Counted from the first letter of the stretch, positions 1 to 8,574 are shown. The stretch is 14,768 bases of DNA from CAZCPB01 sp964540295 (GCA_964540295.1 CAZIMT010000081.1:1-14768), one strand, 5' to 3'. Numbers and translations: made by a program. The notes: generated by a model from the letters alone, not told the origin.

Positions 1-1140
1 GTCCACCAGCATGATGTGCTCGGCCCGTTCCTTGTCGTCGGCGAGCAATTCTTTCTCGAGCGCCGCGTCCTCCGAGGCCGACGCCCCGCGCCGCCGCGTG
101 CCCGCCAGCGGACGGTTTGTCACCGTGTAACGCTCGCTCGCGCCCGCTCGCACGCGGCACAAGATCTCCGGGCTGCTCGCCACGAGGATGCAATCCTCGG
201 CCTGCAAATAGACCATGTACGGGCTCGGGTTCACAGCCCTCAGCGCGCGGTACACGTCGAACGGATCGGCCGAACTCTTCCTCTCGAACCGCTGCCCCAG
301 CACCACCTGAAAAATATCCCCGGCCCGGATGTATTCCTTGGCGCGATCGATCATCGCGCTGTGCTGCTCGCGCGTCAGGTTCGACGGCAAGGGCTTGCGG
401 GCCGCCTCACGCTCCATACGCCCGGCTGGCAACGGCTTGGAGTGACGCTGGATCTCCTCGGCCTTGGCGTCCAGCCGCGCGACCGCACGGTCGAAGACTT
501 CCCCGGCGTCCGCGCCCGGATCAACGATGGCCAGGTGCACGATGTAGACAACCTTTTCGACGTGATCGAACACCACCACGCCGTCGTAGAAACCGAAGTT
601 GAGATCTGGCAAGTGCCGATCGTCGCGCGGCGTCGAAGTTTGCAGCTTGGGCTCGGCCGATCGCGCCGTGTCGTAGGAGGCGTACCCGACCCAGCCGCCC
701 AGAAAACACTTGGGTAACGACTCGCCGCCCGGGCCGGGAGGAATCACGAGCTCGAAGAAGCGTGAGATCTGACGAAGCGTGAAGAGCGGATGCTCGCCGT
801 GAGATTCAGGGGCCCGCGCCGGACGCTGACCGTGGTGGTGCGGCCGATGATCGCGCACGTCCACGCTGCTCGAACTGCGAGCGGCCCCGCCCGCGACCAC
901 CTCGATGATCGGCTTGGACCCCAGGATCGAGTACCGCCCCTGCCGCTCGCCGCCCTCGACAGATTCGAGCAGGAACGACGGCGCGGTCCGCTCGTCGGGC
1001 GCGACCAGCCGCCGGTACGCCAGCACCGGCGTGATCTGGTCTGACAAAAGCCGCAGCGAAACCGGGATCACGATCGCTCGGTCGTGACCCGTTCGGGCTC
1101 GTGCGATCTCAACAAACTCTGGCCGCGTAAGGTTGGGCAT
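1..1140 (-). CDS. trpE: Anthranilate synthase component I (TrpE), 3' part cut off by window edge
   Basis: Anthranilate synthase component I converts chorismate plus ammonia (from the TrpG glutaminase subunit) to anthranilate, the first committed step of tryptophan synthesis in the cytoplasm. Reading leftward from an ATG at 1140, 380 codons stay open to the window edge. The family is usually about 500 residues, so roughly the last 120 residues, with the rest of the chorismate-binding core, are missing. Visible motifs are LLES (residues 57-60), the element that forms the tryptophan feedback site; AGDIFQVVLGQRF (273-285); NPSPYM (304-309); and RPLAGTRRRG (343-352), followed by ELLADDKERAEHIMLVD at the edge. 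The order and spacing fit TrpE better than PabB or the isochorismate synthases, and LLES supports feedback-regulated TrpE. No strong Shine-Dalgarno precedes the ATG. It diverges from the 1270 gene, so the 129 bases between them should hold both promoters, but no convincing boxes were seen. No trpG or trpD is visible in the window. Confidence 0.95.
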   Translation of the reverse strand, partial: MPNLTRPEFVEIARARTGHDRAIVIPVSLRLLSDQITPVLAYRRLVAPDERTAPSFLLESVEGGERQGRYSILGSKPIIEVVAGGAARSSSSVDVRDHRPHHHGQRPARAPESHGEHPLFTLRQISRFFELVIPPGPGGESLPKCFLGGWVGYASYDTARSAEPKLQTSTPRDDRHLPDLNFGFYDGVVVFDHVEKVVYIVHLAIVDPGADAGEVFDRAVARLDAKAEEIQRHSKPLPAGRMEREAARKPLPSNLTREQHSAMIDRAKEYIRAGDIFQVVLGQRFERKSSADPFDVYRALRAVNPSPYMVYLQAEDCILVASSPEILCRVRAGASERYTVTNRPLAGTRRRGASASEDAALEKELLADDKERAEHIMLVD

Positions 1141-1269
1141 GGCGAGCAGAGTCTAGAAGGCATTTGGGCTCGCAATCCTGAACGTGCGCACGATTTGTCT
1201 CGAGGAATTCCTTCGTGCGCCCGACGACCTGGCGAACATTGTCGTGACCGAAATCGCTACTCTTTTACG

Positions 1270-3405
1270 ATGACCAGCACAGCACCACATCATGCGTGTC
1301 CACTCCCTCGCGCCCGCCGCTGGCCAAGCGCTGGAGCGCTCTTCGCGGCCTGGGCCTGTTCGCTCTCGTGCGCGCTGTTCACGCCACCTTCGAACGCCCA
1401 GCCCGCGTCGCAGGCCCCGGCCCAGCCGGTGTCTCAGCCCTCCGCGTCCCCTGTCGCACCATCTGAGGCCAAGCCCCCGGGACTGAAAATCCAGGACCTC
1501 CCCCCGCCCTTCCGCCTCGGCGCTCGCGCCGACATCCTTCGTCAGCAGTTACCGGTGGTGCCCGTGCTGGTGCTGGTGCCCGACGCTGCGTCGTACGTTG
1601 AGGCGATCGCGCGCTGGACGCCGCGTGTTCGCTTCCCCGTGCTTATCGACAACGGCTCGATCGAATCTCATCAGGACATCGCCCGCTTCACACGCGGCTT
1701 CGAGCCCACGCGCATCGTGCGCTGGACCTACGCGCCCAAGCTAAACGAGTGGCCCGACGGCGTTCCAGAGCGGCAGGCCGCGGTCGATCGCGCCGTCAAC
1801 CGCGCCTGGGTCGCAAAGCCTGACGCCGACAGCAAGGCCCTGATCGCGCATTGGAAATCGATCGGCCTGACGCCGCCGGGACTCATCGTCGCCAGCCTCG
1901 AAGACCGCGCCTGGACCGCCGCCCTTGCCCTTGCCGCGGGCCGCGCCGAGCCCATCGTCTGGATCAAGGCTCAGCAGAACATCAACCTCGCTTGGCCGAT
2001 GGCCGAGTGCGATCTCTTCGACGCGCAGATTCGCGCCGCTGCCGCCGCGACGGGTCTCGCGTGGGACAAGCTCGGCGACGATCTCGACGCCGTCACGCTC
2101 TGCTCGCACATCCCTTCCAAAGTCGCGTTGGTCCCCGGCGGCCCGGACGGCGGCTCGGGCGGGCGCCCAGCCGTCAAAGAGGGCGACAACGCCGCCACCA
2201 CCGATCGCATCGGCCGCTTGCCGCTGCCCGCCGACCACTCGGCTCGCTGGGCCTGGTCGTCGCAGCTTTTCGGCAACGAGTCCCGAGCCGCGTACCGCGC
2301 CATGTGCTCGCTCTTCATCCAGCAACGCTCTGCCTGGCTCTTCGACGGCTATCAAGCCAAGGGCCAGCCGTGGGAGAGCTGGGACTGCACGAAAGCGGCT
2401 GAAGTCCTCAAGCAAGCGAACTTCCGCGTCACCCTCGATGACACGCCCAAGCAAGGCCGCGACGACTGGCGAGCTCGCGCCGCCGCGCCGCTCGACGCCG
2501 GTCTCATCTTCATCAACAGCATGGGCAACAGCGATTTCTTCGACCTCCAGCCCGGCCGCTGCCGCCCGGGCGATGTCCCGCTGCTGCTCGTGCCATCGAT
2601 GGTTCACATGGTCCACTCCTGGTCGGTTCAATTCCCCGCGATCCGCGAAACCGTGGGTGGTCGCTGGATGGACGCTGGCGCGTACGTGTACTACGGATCG
2701 GTCCACGAGCCGTACCTCAACGCCTTTGTCCCCACGCCCAACGCCGCCGCCCGCTTGTGCGCTGGCGCCGCCTGGGGGGCCGCCCTGCGTCTCGAAAACG
2801 GACCGATGTGGCGCTTGGCTAGCTTCGGCGACCCGCTCACGACGGTCGGCCCACCGGCCAAGCGCATCGACGCGCCGCTCGGCTCAACCCCGCTCGACAA
2901 CACGATCGACCTCGAAACCCAGATGCGCGATTCGCTGAAGCAGAAGAAGTTCGCAACCGCGATCGCCAACCTCGAACTGCTCGGCCGCGACAACGACGCA
3001 GGCCGGCTCGCCGCCGCGGTCATGCACGACCAGCCCGCCGAGTTCACGCCGGAAGTCGCGGTCGCATCGATCTTCCCGCTCGTTCGTTCTGCCCGGCATG
3101 ACCTCGTCGCCGCCGCCTATGCCAAGCTCGACGACAAGGCCGCCGCCGACGGGCTGCTTCGCGACGCCCTCTGGGTCACCGCCGCGCACGAACTAGCAAC
3201 CACCACCGATCGCGCGTTGCTGGAACTTCTCCGCAAGCACCTCCGCGGTGAACAACCCGCCCGCGACGCCGCCGACCTTGCCCCCGCGTACGCTCGCGTG
3301 GTCGGCAAGCCCGAGGCCATGGCCATGCTCATGCAGGTGCGCGGCAAGCTCACCGACCAGAACCAGCAGAAAGAGGCCGACGCCGCGATGACCGCACTGC
3401 GCTAG
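1270..3405 (+). CDS. Exported protein of unknown function with weak C25/clan CD peptidase-like segment
   Basis: I do not recognise a characterised homologue. The frame is open from 1084, but ATG 1270 is preferred because it places a signal peptide at the N terminus: RARR at 15-18, a hydrophobic core from about 21 to 38, and a likely cleavage after SNA (41-43). This gives 711 residues. Residues 44-70 are a Pro/Ala/Ser/Gln-rich linker, so the mature protein is probably periplasmic or surface-exposed. The segment at about 435-525 (PLLLVPSMVHMVHSWS, then GGRWMDAGAYVYYGSVHEPY, then GDPL at 520-523) resembles the late part of gingipain-like C25 or TIGR03790-type proteins, where a conserved Gly-x-x-x-Glu-Pro region precedes a Gly-Asp-Pro-Leu. 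I see no certain catalytic His-Cys pair. Residues 540-711 are Ala/Leu/Lys-rich and probably helical, possibly TPR-like. No Shine-Dalgarno is evident. It diverges from trpE and converges on comEC with a 10-base gap. The coding call is firm; the function is not. Confidence 0.88.
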   Translation: MTSTAPHHACPLPRARRWPSAGALFAAWACSLSCALFTPPSNAQPASQAPAQPVSQPSASPVAPSEAKPPGLKIQDLPPPFRLGARADILRQQLPVVPVLVLVPDAASYVEAIARWTPRVRFPVLIDNGSIESHQDIARFTRGFEPTRIVRWTYAPKLNEWPDGVPERQAAVDRAVNRAWVAKPDADSKALIAHWKSIGLTPPGLIVASLEDRAWTAALALAAGRAEPIVWIKAQQNINLAWPMAECDLFDAQIRAAAAATGLAWDKLGDDLDAVTLCSHIPSKVALVPGGPDGGSGGRPAVKEGDNAATTDRIGRLPLPADHSARWAWSSQLFGNESRAAYRAMCSLFIQQRSAWLFDGYQAKGQPWESWDCTKAAEVLKQANFRVTLDDTPKQGRDDWRARAAAPLDAGLIFINSMGNSDFFDLQPGRCRPGDVPLLLVPSMVHMVHSWSVQFPAIRETVGGRWMDAGAYVYYGSVHEPYLNAFVPTPNAAARLCAGAAWGAALRLENGPMWRLASFGDPLTTVGPPAKRIDAPLGSTPLDNTIDLETQMRDSLKQKKFATAIANLELLGRDNDAGRLAAAVMHDQPAEFTPEVAVASIFPLVRSARHDLVAAAYAKLDDKAAADGLLRDALWVTAAHELATTTDRALLELLRKHLRGEQPARDAADLAPAYARVVGKPEAMAMLMQVRGKLTDQNQQKEADAAMTALR

Positions 3406-3415
3406 ACCAGCGCGT

Positions 3416-6085
3416 TCACTCCTCACGCTCGGACACACGTCGCGCCGCCGTCACCCGCACGCCAGCGCTCGAATCCAGCACGATACGAACCGCGCCGCGT
3501 GCTCTGCTCGAAATCACGATCGTCGAGCCCGCCTCGTCCCTTTGACCTTGAGCCGACTCCCGAGCGGCCGAGAACGCGAGCGTGGCCTCGGTCCGCGCCA
3601 ACAACGCATCCCCAACCGTTCGAGATCCCGACAATCGCGGCATCTCAACGACCTCCGCACGCAACGCCGCCCCGAGGCTCCCCAACGCTTCCGCGTGCCG
3701 ATCACGCAATTCACTCCCGAGCACCGCACGCGGCCCGGGATTTGCCCGATCGCTCGCCGAAGATCTCACGCTCACGAGCCCCAGCAACGCCGCCGCCGGG
3801 GTCCGAGCTGAACGCCCTGAAGGCCGAGCATCGACGCCGCACACGCGCAGTTGAATCGAAGCCGCCCCGACCCGAAGCACGTCGCCATCACGGATCACCC
3901 GCGTCGGAACACCCTGCTCCACCAGCCACTTTCGCAGCCACCCGGCCGCACCCTCGGGCTCGCTCGTGGCGAGCGCATCAAACGCCGGTCCCAGCCAAAC
4001 CTCACGCACGCCGAGCGTCGCGACAACATCGGGCAGCGCCGCCATCGACGCGAGGTCATCGCCCGCGAGCACCACCACCCGGGCGTGAAACACCCCCAGA
4101 TCGCGGGCCGCCCGCGCGATCGTGCGCCCCGCGCTGGAAGGGTTCCCGCCACAGTTCCACAGCACCGTCTCGCCCGCACTCTCGATGATCGTGCACGCCC
4201 CGCTTCCCAGCGAAAGCTCGCACAGTTCAGCGCGTCGCCGAGCCGCGCCAACGCCAGGCCAGACAAACTCGCCGATCCCCCAGACCGCAACGAGCGCCGT
4301 CGAGATCCACGTCAACCGATCGCGCCCAGCGCCACGAACGATCCAGACCATCACCCCGGCCGTCGCCGCCAGTCCCCACCACGCGCTCATCGGCGGCCAC
4401 ATGAAACTCGTCCCCGGCACGCTGTCCAACCACGCGATCACGCGCACCACCACCGACGCCATCGGCCCAAGCACACCGGTCGTCCACGCCACAAGGTCGA
4501 TCCCGAACGCGCCCGCGATCAGCCCAGCCACAAGCAACCCGTATCCGCACCACATCAGCACCACCACAAGCGGCAGCACGATCAGCCCCGTCAACGCCGA
4601 CAACGGGCTGAACATCCCCGTCGTCACCGCGATCAACGGCATGGACGCAAGCCAGCACATCAGCCCGGCCGACAACGCTCGTGCGGTCCATTGCTGCATC
4701 GCATGAACCACGCTCAGGACAACGCTCGTCGGCACGCTCGGCCGAGCCAGCCCAAGGATGGGCGCACCGAACAGCCGCTCATGGAACGCGCGCCCCTGCC
4801 ACAGCAACAGCGCGGTCAGTCCGAGGCTCAATTGAAATCCCAGCGACCACAGGTCCATCGGGCTCCAGAGCAGCAGCCCCACCCCCGTCCACGCCAGCGT
4901 GTTCAGGTCGTCGTAGCGTCGCCCCATCCCGCGCGACACCAGCAGCACCAGCACCATCACCGCCGCCCGCACGACCGGCGCATCGGCCGGGACCAGCACC
5001 AGATACACGCCCACCAGCGCCGCCAACACAAGCGGTTCGAGTCGCCCGCGATCACCCGTCAGTCGCACCAGCAACAACGCGACGCCCACCGCCACCGTCA
5101 CGTGAAACCCCGAGATCGCCAGCACATGCGCCAGCCCCAGCCGCGTGAACTGCCCCCGGATCTCTGGCTCACCCGCCTCACGCACGCCCAGGAACAGCGA
5201 ACCTAGCAGCGCCCGCGAACGGTCCGCCTGCGCCGCGGCCACGGGTTCGTTCGAGGGCAACGGCCCGGGGTCGAGCAACCTCTCGCTGGCCGCGCGAACC
5301 CGCGCGGCGGTCCCCAAGAACCACGATCGCGCCGCCACAGCCGTCGAGCCCGCGCCCGCCGCGGGCTCGATCAAGGCGGGCGAATCGATCCGGATCGAAC
5401 CCGCGTTCCCATCTTGGATCGCCCTGAGCCTTTGATCCGGCTCGCCCGGGTTCATCGGCGCGCGAGTTGGTTCGGCCGTCGCTGTCACGCGCACGCGATC
5501 GCCAGCGTGCACACCGAAACCGCCGAGCCCGCGCCGCGCGTCCCACGTCGTGCCGCGTGCTCGCGCCCACACCACCCCCGAAGCGTCGACCCAGCCGCCC
5601 TCGGTCTTCAGGGCGGTCACGAGAAAACGAAAACCGCCGTACGGCTCACGCTGGGCGAACGCGCTCATCGCCCCCGCCGCTGGCGCGGCACGCGGCTCGT
5701 CCAGCGCGATCCCTTCGAGCGAAAGCACAAGATCGCCCGCGCCATCGCCCGCGCCCTTCACAGCCTCATGCGAATCCATCAACGCCCACAGCGGCCCGTC
5801 CGCACGTTCCGCCACGCGGGAAGTCCACCATCCACCGCTAAAGACAACCGCCGCCAGACTTAACGCAACTTTGCACGAGACGCCACGCAACGCCGCAGCG
5901 AACGCGCACCCCAGGCACGCGAGCGAGAACCAAAGCGCCGCGGGCAGAACTGGCAACGCGCGAGCCGCGAGAAAGCCAACGCTTACGCAGGCGAACACAA
6001 CGACGGCGCGGCGGACGGTCATGCCCGACGATGGACGCGACGCGTTTCTTCCTGAAAAAGTTCCTTCGTCATGGCCCGGGCCCAT
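3416..6085 (-). CDS. comEC: ComEC/Rec2-family DNA-uptake channel protein with degenerate metallo-beta-lactamase domain
   Basis: ComEC forms the inner-membrane channel that brings single-stranded DNA into the cytoplasm during natural transformation. The protein is 889 residues from ATG 6085 or 868 from ATG 6022; the later start begins MTVRRAVVVF just before the first helix, and neither has a clear Shine-Dalgarno. Layout: N-terminal helices (about 24-86); a soluble N-terminal region (about 95-240) with an OB-like stretch HAGDRVRVTATAEPTR at 193-208; the competence domain (about 290-580) with the signature RLGLAHVLAISGFHV (315-329) and many membrane helices; and a C-terminal metallo-beta-lactamase-like region (about 618-880). 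That last region keeps the fold landmarks but lacks the usual ligands. LGSGAC (626-631) and WNCGG (643-647) stand where VGQGDA and IDGG are usual, AGDDLASMA (674-682) replaces THxHxDH, and MPRLSGS (815-821) replaces VPHHGS. It follows lipB by 9 bases, suggesting cotranscription. Family membership is secure; nuclease activity is doubtful. Confidence 0.93.
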   Translation of the reverse strand: MGPGHDEGTFSGRNASRPSSGMTVRRAVVVFACVSVGFLAARALPVLPAALWFSLACLGCAFAAALRGVSCKVALSLAAVVFSGGWWTSRVAERADGPLWALMDSHEAVKGAGDGAGDLVLSLEGIALDEPRAAPAAGAMSAFAQREPYGGFRFLVTALKTEGGWVDASGVVWARARGTTWDARRGLGGFGVHAGDRVRVTATAEPTRAPMNPGEPDQRLRAIQDGNAGSIRIDSPALIEPAAGAGSTAVAARSWFLGTAARVRAASERLLDPGPLPSNEPVAAAQADRSRALLGSLFLGVREAGEPEIRGQFTRLGLAHVLAISGFHVTVAVGVALLLVRLTGDRGRLEPLVLAALVGVYLVLVPADAPVVRAAVMVLVLLVSRGMGRRYDDLNTLAWTGVGLLLWSPMDLWSLGFQLSLGLTALLLWQGRAFHERLFGAPILGLARPSVPTSVVLSVVHAMQQWTARALSAGLMCWLASMPLIAVTTGMFSPLSALTGLIVLPLVVVLMWCGYGLLVAGLIAGAFGIDLVAWTTGVLGPMASVVVRVIAWLDSVPGTSFMWPPMSAWWGLAATAGVMVWIVRGAGRDRLTWISTALVAVWGIGEFVWPGVGAARRRAELCELSLGSGACTIIESAGETVLWNCGGNPSSAGRTIARAARDLGVFHARVVVLAGDDLASMAALPDVVATLGVREVWLGPAFDALATSEPEGAAGWLRKWLVEQGVPTRVIRDGDVLRVGAASIQLRVCGVDARPSGRSARTPAAALLGLVSVRSSASDRANPGPRAVLGSELRDRHAEALGSLGAALRAEVVEMPRLSGSRTVGDALLARTEATLAFSAARESAQGQRDEAGSTIVISSRARGAVRIVLDSSAGVRVTAARRVSEREE

Positions 6086-6094
6086 CGCACGAGC

Positions 6095-6868
6095 CTATCG
6101 CGGACCGCTCGCTCGTGCGCTTTGGGCCCGCTCCCAGGCCGCACGCACCTGCCCCACCAAACGCCGCGCCAGCTCCGCCTTGACCTCACGGATCTCTGGA
6201 CAGCCCGCCCCGAGCGCCGCCGCCAGGCTCGTGATCGGCCGCCCCGCCAGCCCGCACGGGACGATCAGCCCGAAGTGACCAAGGTCCGGGGTCACGTTCA
6301 GCGCCAGCCCGTGCATCGAGACCCAGTGCCGCACGCGAACACCCATCGCGCAGATCTTCGCAGACTCGCCTTCGCCGTTGGACAGTCGCACCCACACGCC
6401 TCGCGCCGCGGGGTCACGGTGCCCCGCCACGCCAAAGCGCGCGCACGTCTCGATCACCGCCGATTCCATCAGCGACATGTGCTCGTGCAACCCCAGATTC
6501 AAAGCGTTCAGGTCGAGGATCGGGTACGCAACGATCTGACCCGGCCCGTGGTACGTGATGTCCCCGCCACGGTCTGTCTCGCACAGCGCGACGCCTCGCG
6601 CGGCCAACAACTCCGGCGATGCCAGCAGATGGTCTCGCGCCCCCGCGCGAGCCGTGATCGTGATCACGGGATCGTGCTCGACGAGCAGCACGCGCCCAAC
6701 CGATCGGTGCGAAGCAGAGTTATCTGGAGAGCCTTTCCGGGCCGCCTCGCCGCGCCCTGCGATCACATCGCTCTGAATCGCACGCTGAACCGCGAGCGCT
6801 TCGTCGTACCTCATACGACCGAGGTCGACAACCGGCAACTGGAATGATCCCGAGTCGGCGCTTGGCAC
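6095..6868 (-). CDS. lipB: Octanoyl-[acyl carrier protein]:protein octanoyltransferase LipB
   Basis: LipB moves an octanoyl group from acyl carrier protein to the lipoyl domains of 2-oxoacid dehydrogenases and glycine cleavage H protein, providing the substrate for LipA. It acts in the cytoplasm. The 257-residue product has the family signature DRGGDITYHGPGQIVAYP (99-116), the conserved lysine in AKICAMGVRVRHWVSMHG (Lys171), and the catalytic cysteine in IVPCGL (Cys205) after ALNVTPDLGHF. The start is a GTG at 6868. The first in-frame ATG (6814) would remove the VVDLG strand that normally precedes the YDEAL helix, so the GTG is preferred. An insertion-like segment with EAARKGSPDNSASHRS (41-56) sits between the first helix and the LLVEHDPV strand. 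lipB is probably the first gene of a lipB-comEC operon. lipA is not in the window. Confidence 0.95.
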   Translation of the reverse strand: MPSADSGSFQLPVVDLGRMRYDEALAVQRAIQSDVIAGRGEAARKGSPDNSASHRSVGRVLLVEHDPVITITARAGARDHLLASPELLAARGVALCETDRGGDITYHGPGQIVAYPILDLNALNLGLHEHMSLMESAVIETCARFGVAGHRDPAARGVWVRLSNGEGESAKICAMGVRVRHWVSMHGLALNVTPDLGHFGLIVPCGLAGRPITSLAAALGAGCPEIREVKAELARRLVGQVRAAWERAQSARASGPR

Positions 6869-6978
6869 GCTCGATCGTAGCGACCAGCCTCGATCTCCCC
6901 TTCGATCTTGTCAAAGACCACGACGCGCGAGCGTCAGAGTGGATCGCCCAGAATCCCTGGTCAGCAACCAGCAACCCG

Positions 6979-8430
6979 TCAGAACGCGATCTCAACTCGC
7001 AGCCCACCCATGATCGCGTCATCGATCGCCCTGTCACCCGCCGGGTTGAAAATGAACTGCAGATCTGGCTTGACCTTCACGGCTGGCGTGACCTGCACGG
7101 TGTAGAAAAGTTCCAGCGCCAACTCGTCCTCCGCGAAGCCGCCCTTATCGCTTAGTTCCGCGAAAGTGAAGAAAACACCGGCCGTATCGCTGTCGCGGGC
7201 CGAGAACGTGCCCACGAGCTTGACGCCGCCGCCGTACTGGTCTGAGATCGCCGAGATCTCGTCGTCGGCGTGCCCGTACTGCACCCACCCGAACAGCCCG
7301 CGAGCCGCATCGTCGCCCTCGCCGCGCGCCCAGAACTGCTGCTCGGCCATGGCGAACACGCCCCCCGTGCCGTCGCGCCGAGCGCCGTCGAAGGCGTCGA
7401 AGGTTGCGCTGTGGTACCACCCGCCGACGAACGCGCGCCCGCGCCCCATGGAAAGCACGCTCTTCCAAGTCAGCCCGACCTCGCCAATCGTGAACCACGA
7501 CGACGACTTGCTATCGCTGAAAAACGTGGCTGGCCCGCGCCGGCCCGTCGCGAAACCATCCACCGTCGCGCCGTCGAACAACCCGCCGCCCACGTACAAC
7601 TGCGGCGTCGGGTACACGAACGCCACGACCCCTGTCGATGGGTCGGGGTAGGTGGGGAATCCAACGATCGTGTTCAACGCGCCCGCCGTCGCATGAACGT
7701 TGTCGCTGCTGGCACCGACAAACGCGAACTCGTTGAGCGCGTCGATCTTTCCCGCCTTGATCCGCAGCACGTTGTCGAAAAGTTTCTGCTCGAACCAGAC
7801 TTCCGCGAACTGGTCCAGATTCTTCCCCGTCTCCGCGTTGTCGATCCCTTGGATCGAGCCGACGTCGGGCGTCCCGCCACGCATGTCCGACGAGTAGAAG
7901 TCGGCGTAGAACGTTCCGCCGTTCCACTCGAAGAGCTTCTCAAAGTTCACGAGCGCGTTGATGTCCAGCAAGCTTCGTGTCGACGCCACGTTCTTCGCCC
8001 CGCCGTCCCAGACGCTCGTCCAGTCGAACGTGTACGAGCCACTGATCGTCACACCGTTGTCCTCGAGATACGTCCGCCCGCCGCCCCAATCGCCCGTCAG
8101 ACGCGACCACTCCCAGATCGGCTTGTGCCCGAACCACTCGCGCTCGCCCTCGGGCGTCTCGCTCGTGGCCGCGGGAGGCTTTTCGGCGTCAGGGGCGCGG
8201 TCGCCACGCTCACGCCCCGGCAGATCCTGAGGGCCGCCGTCGACCTCAACGTTCGCAAAGATCGCCTGAGGAGGAGCAAACTCGACCGCCGTGCTTTCGA
8301 CCGGCGTGCTCTCCACCGGCGGGGCCAGCTGCTGTCCTGACGCCATCGCCGCCAATCCGGCCATCGCCCACATCACCAACGGCTCGACCACAAACGCCAC
8401 CAAGGCTGAACCGTTCTTGGAACTTTGCAT
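6979..8430 (-). CDS. oprB: OprB-family carbohydrate-selective outer-membrane porin
   Basis: OprB-type porins form outer-membrane beta-barrels that let sugars diffuse into the periplasm. Numbered from ATG 8430 (483 residues), there is a signal peptide with the hydrophobic stretch ALVAFVVEPLVMWAMAGLAAMA and likely cleavage near ASG-QQ (31-34). A Pro/Glu-rich linker follows (about 35-105) containing repeated PVEST. The barrel starts around residue 109 with the family hallmark RLTGDWGGGRTYLEDNGV and continues with LLDINALVNFEKLFEWNGGT, EVWFEQKLFDNVLRIKAGK and PQLYVGGGLFDG. The last residue is phenylalanine (VEIAF), as expected for outer-membrane barrels handled by the BAM complex. ATG 8430 is chosen over a TTG at 8448 because GAGG lies 7 bases ahead of it. 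It is divergent from the phosphoesterase gene, and no sugar transporter or regulator lies next to it. The substrate cannot be told from sequence; the gene symbol denotes the family. Confidence 0.9.
   Translation of the reverse strand: MQSSKNGSALVAFVVEPLVMWAMAGLAAMASGQQLAPPVESTPVESTAVEFAPPQAIFANVEVDGGPQDLPGRERGDRAPDAEKPPAATSETPEGEREWFGHKPIWEWSRLTGDWGGGRTYLEDNGVTISGSYTFDWTSVWDGGAKNVASTRSLLDINALVNFEKLFEWNGGTFYADFYSSDMRGGTPDVGSIQGIDNAETGKNLDQFAEVWFEQKLFDNVLRIKAGKIDALNEFAFVGASSDNVHATAGALNTIVGFPTYPDPSTGVVAFVYPTPQLYVGGGLFDGATVDGFATGRRGPATFFSDSKSSSWFTIGEVGLTWKSVLSMGRGRAFVGGWYHSATFDAFDGARRDGTGGVFAMAEQQFWARGEGDDAARGLFGWVQYGHADDEISAISDQYGGGVKLVGTFSARDSDTAGVFFTFAELSDKGGFAEDELALELFYTVQVTPAVKVKPDLQFIFNPAGDRAIDDAIMGGLRVEIAF
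8275..8319 (-). repeat. Three-copy 15-base tandem repeat in the porin linker
   Basis: Three adjacent 15-base units (8305-8319, 8290-8304, 8275-8289 in reading order) encode PVEST, PVEST and AVEFA directly after the signal peptide of the OprB-like porin. The first two units differ at few bases and the third is degenerate. The unit is a multiple of three, so copy-number change would lengthen or shorten the linker without a frameshift. Confidence 0.7.
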
Positions 8431-8437
8431 GATGAAA

Positions 8438-8441
8438 CCTC
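8438..8441 (-). promoter_or_regulatory. Ribosome binding site of the oprB-like gene
   Basis: GAGG on the minus strand lies 7 bases before ATG 8430. It decides the start against the in-frame TTG at 8448, which this site would overlap rather than precede. Confidence 0.6.
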
Positions 8442-8574
8442 GTAACAACCCGATAGCCGCACGCGACGCCGCGCAAGTCGGCTTTGCAGTCGCGAGGGCG
8501 GTATCGGTCGAGATTCGAGCGAGGTTCAGGTGGGTTTACGCCCGTCTCACATCGACCTCACTATCTGCAATGTC

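Noticed and set aside
1741..2706. A 321-codon leftward open frame inside the 711-residue protein gene
   Set aside because: It is antisense to a gene with a signal peptide and balanced composition; its Gly/Arg/Val/Asp-rich product has no recognisable motif.
3851..5206. A 451-codon rightward open frame inside comEC
   Set aside because: It lies antisense to a well-supported comEC; its product is dominated by Arg, Pro, His and Gln, as expected from reading a GC-rich gene backwards, and it has no domain motif.
6886..6914. A perfect TTGACA on the minus strand upstream of lipB
   Set aside because: No acceptable -10 box occurs at 16-18 bases; the nearest TACGAT is 29 bases away, so a promoter cannot be supported.
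6955..6978. Short hairpin CTGGT/ACCAG just after the porin gene on the minus strand
   Set aside because: The stem is only 5 base pairs and no T-run follows, so it is too weak to call a terminator.
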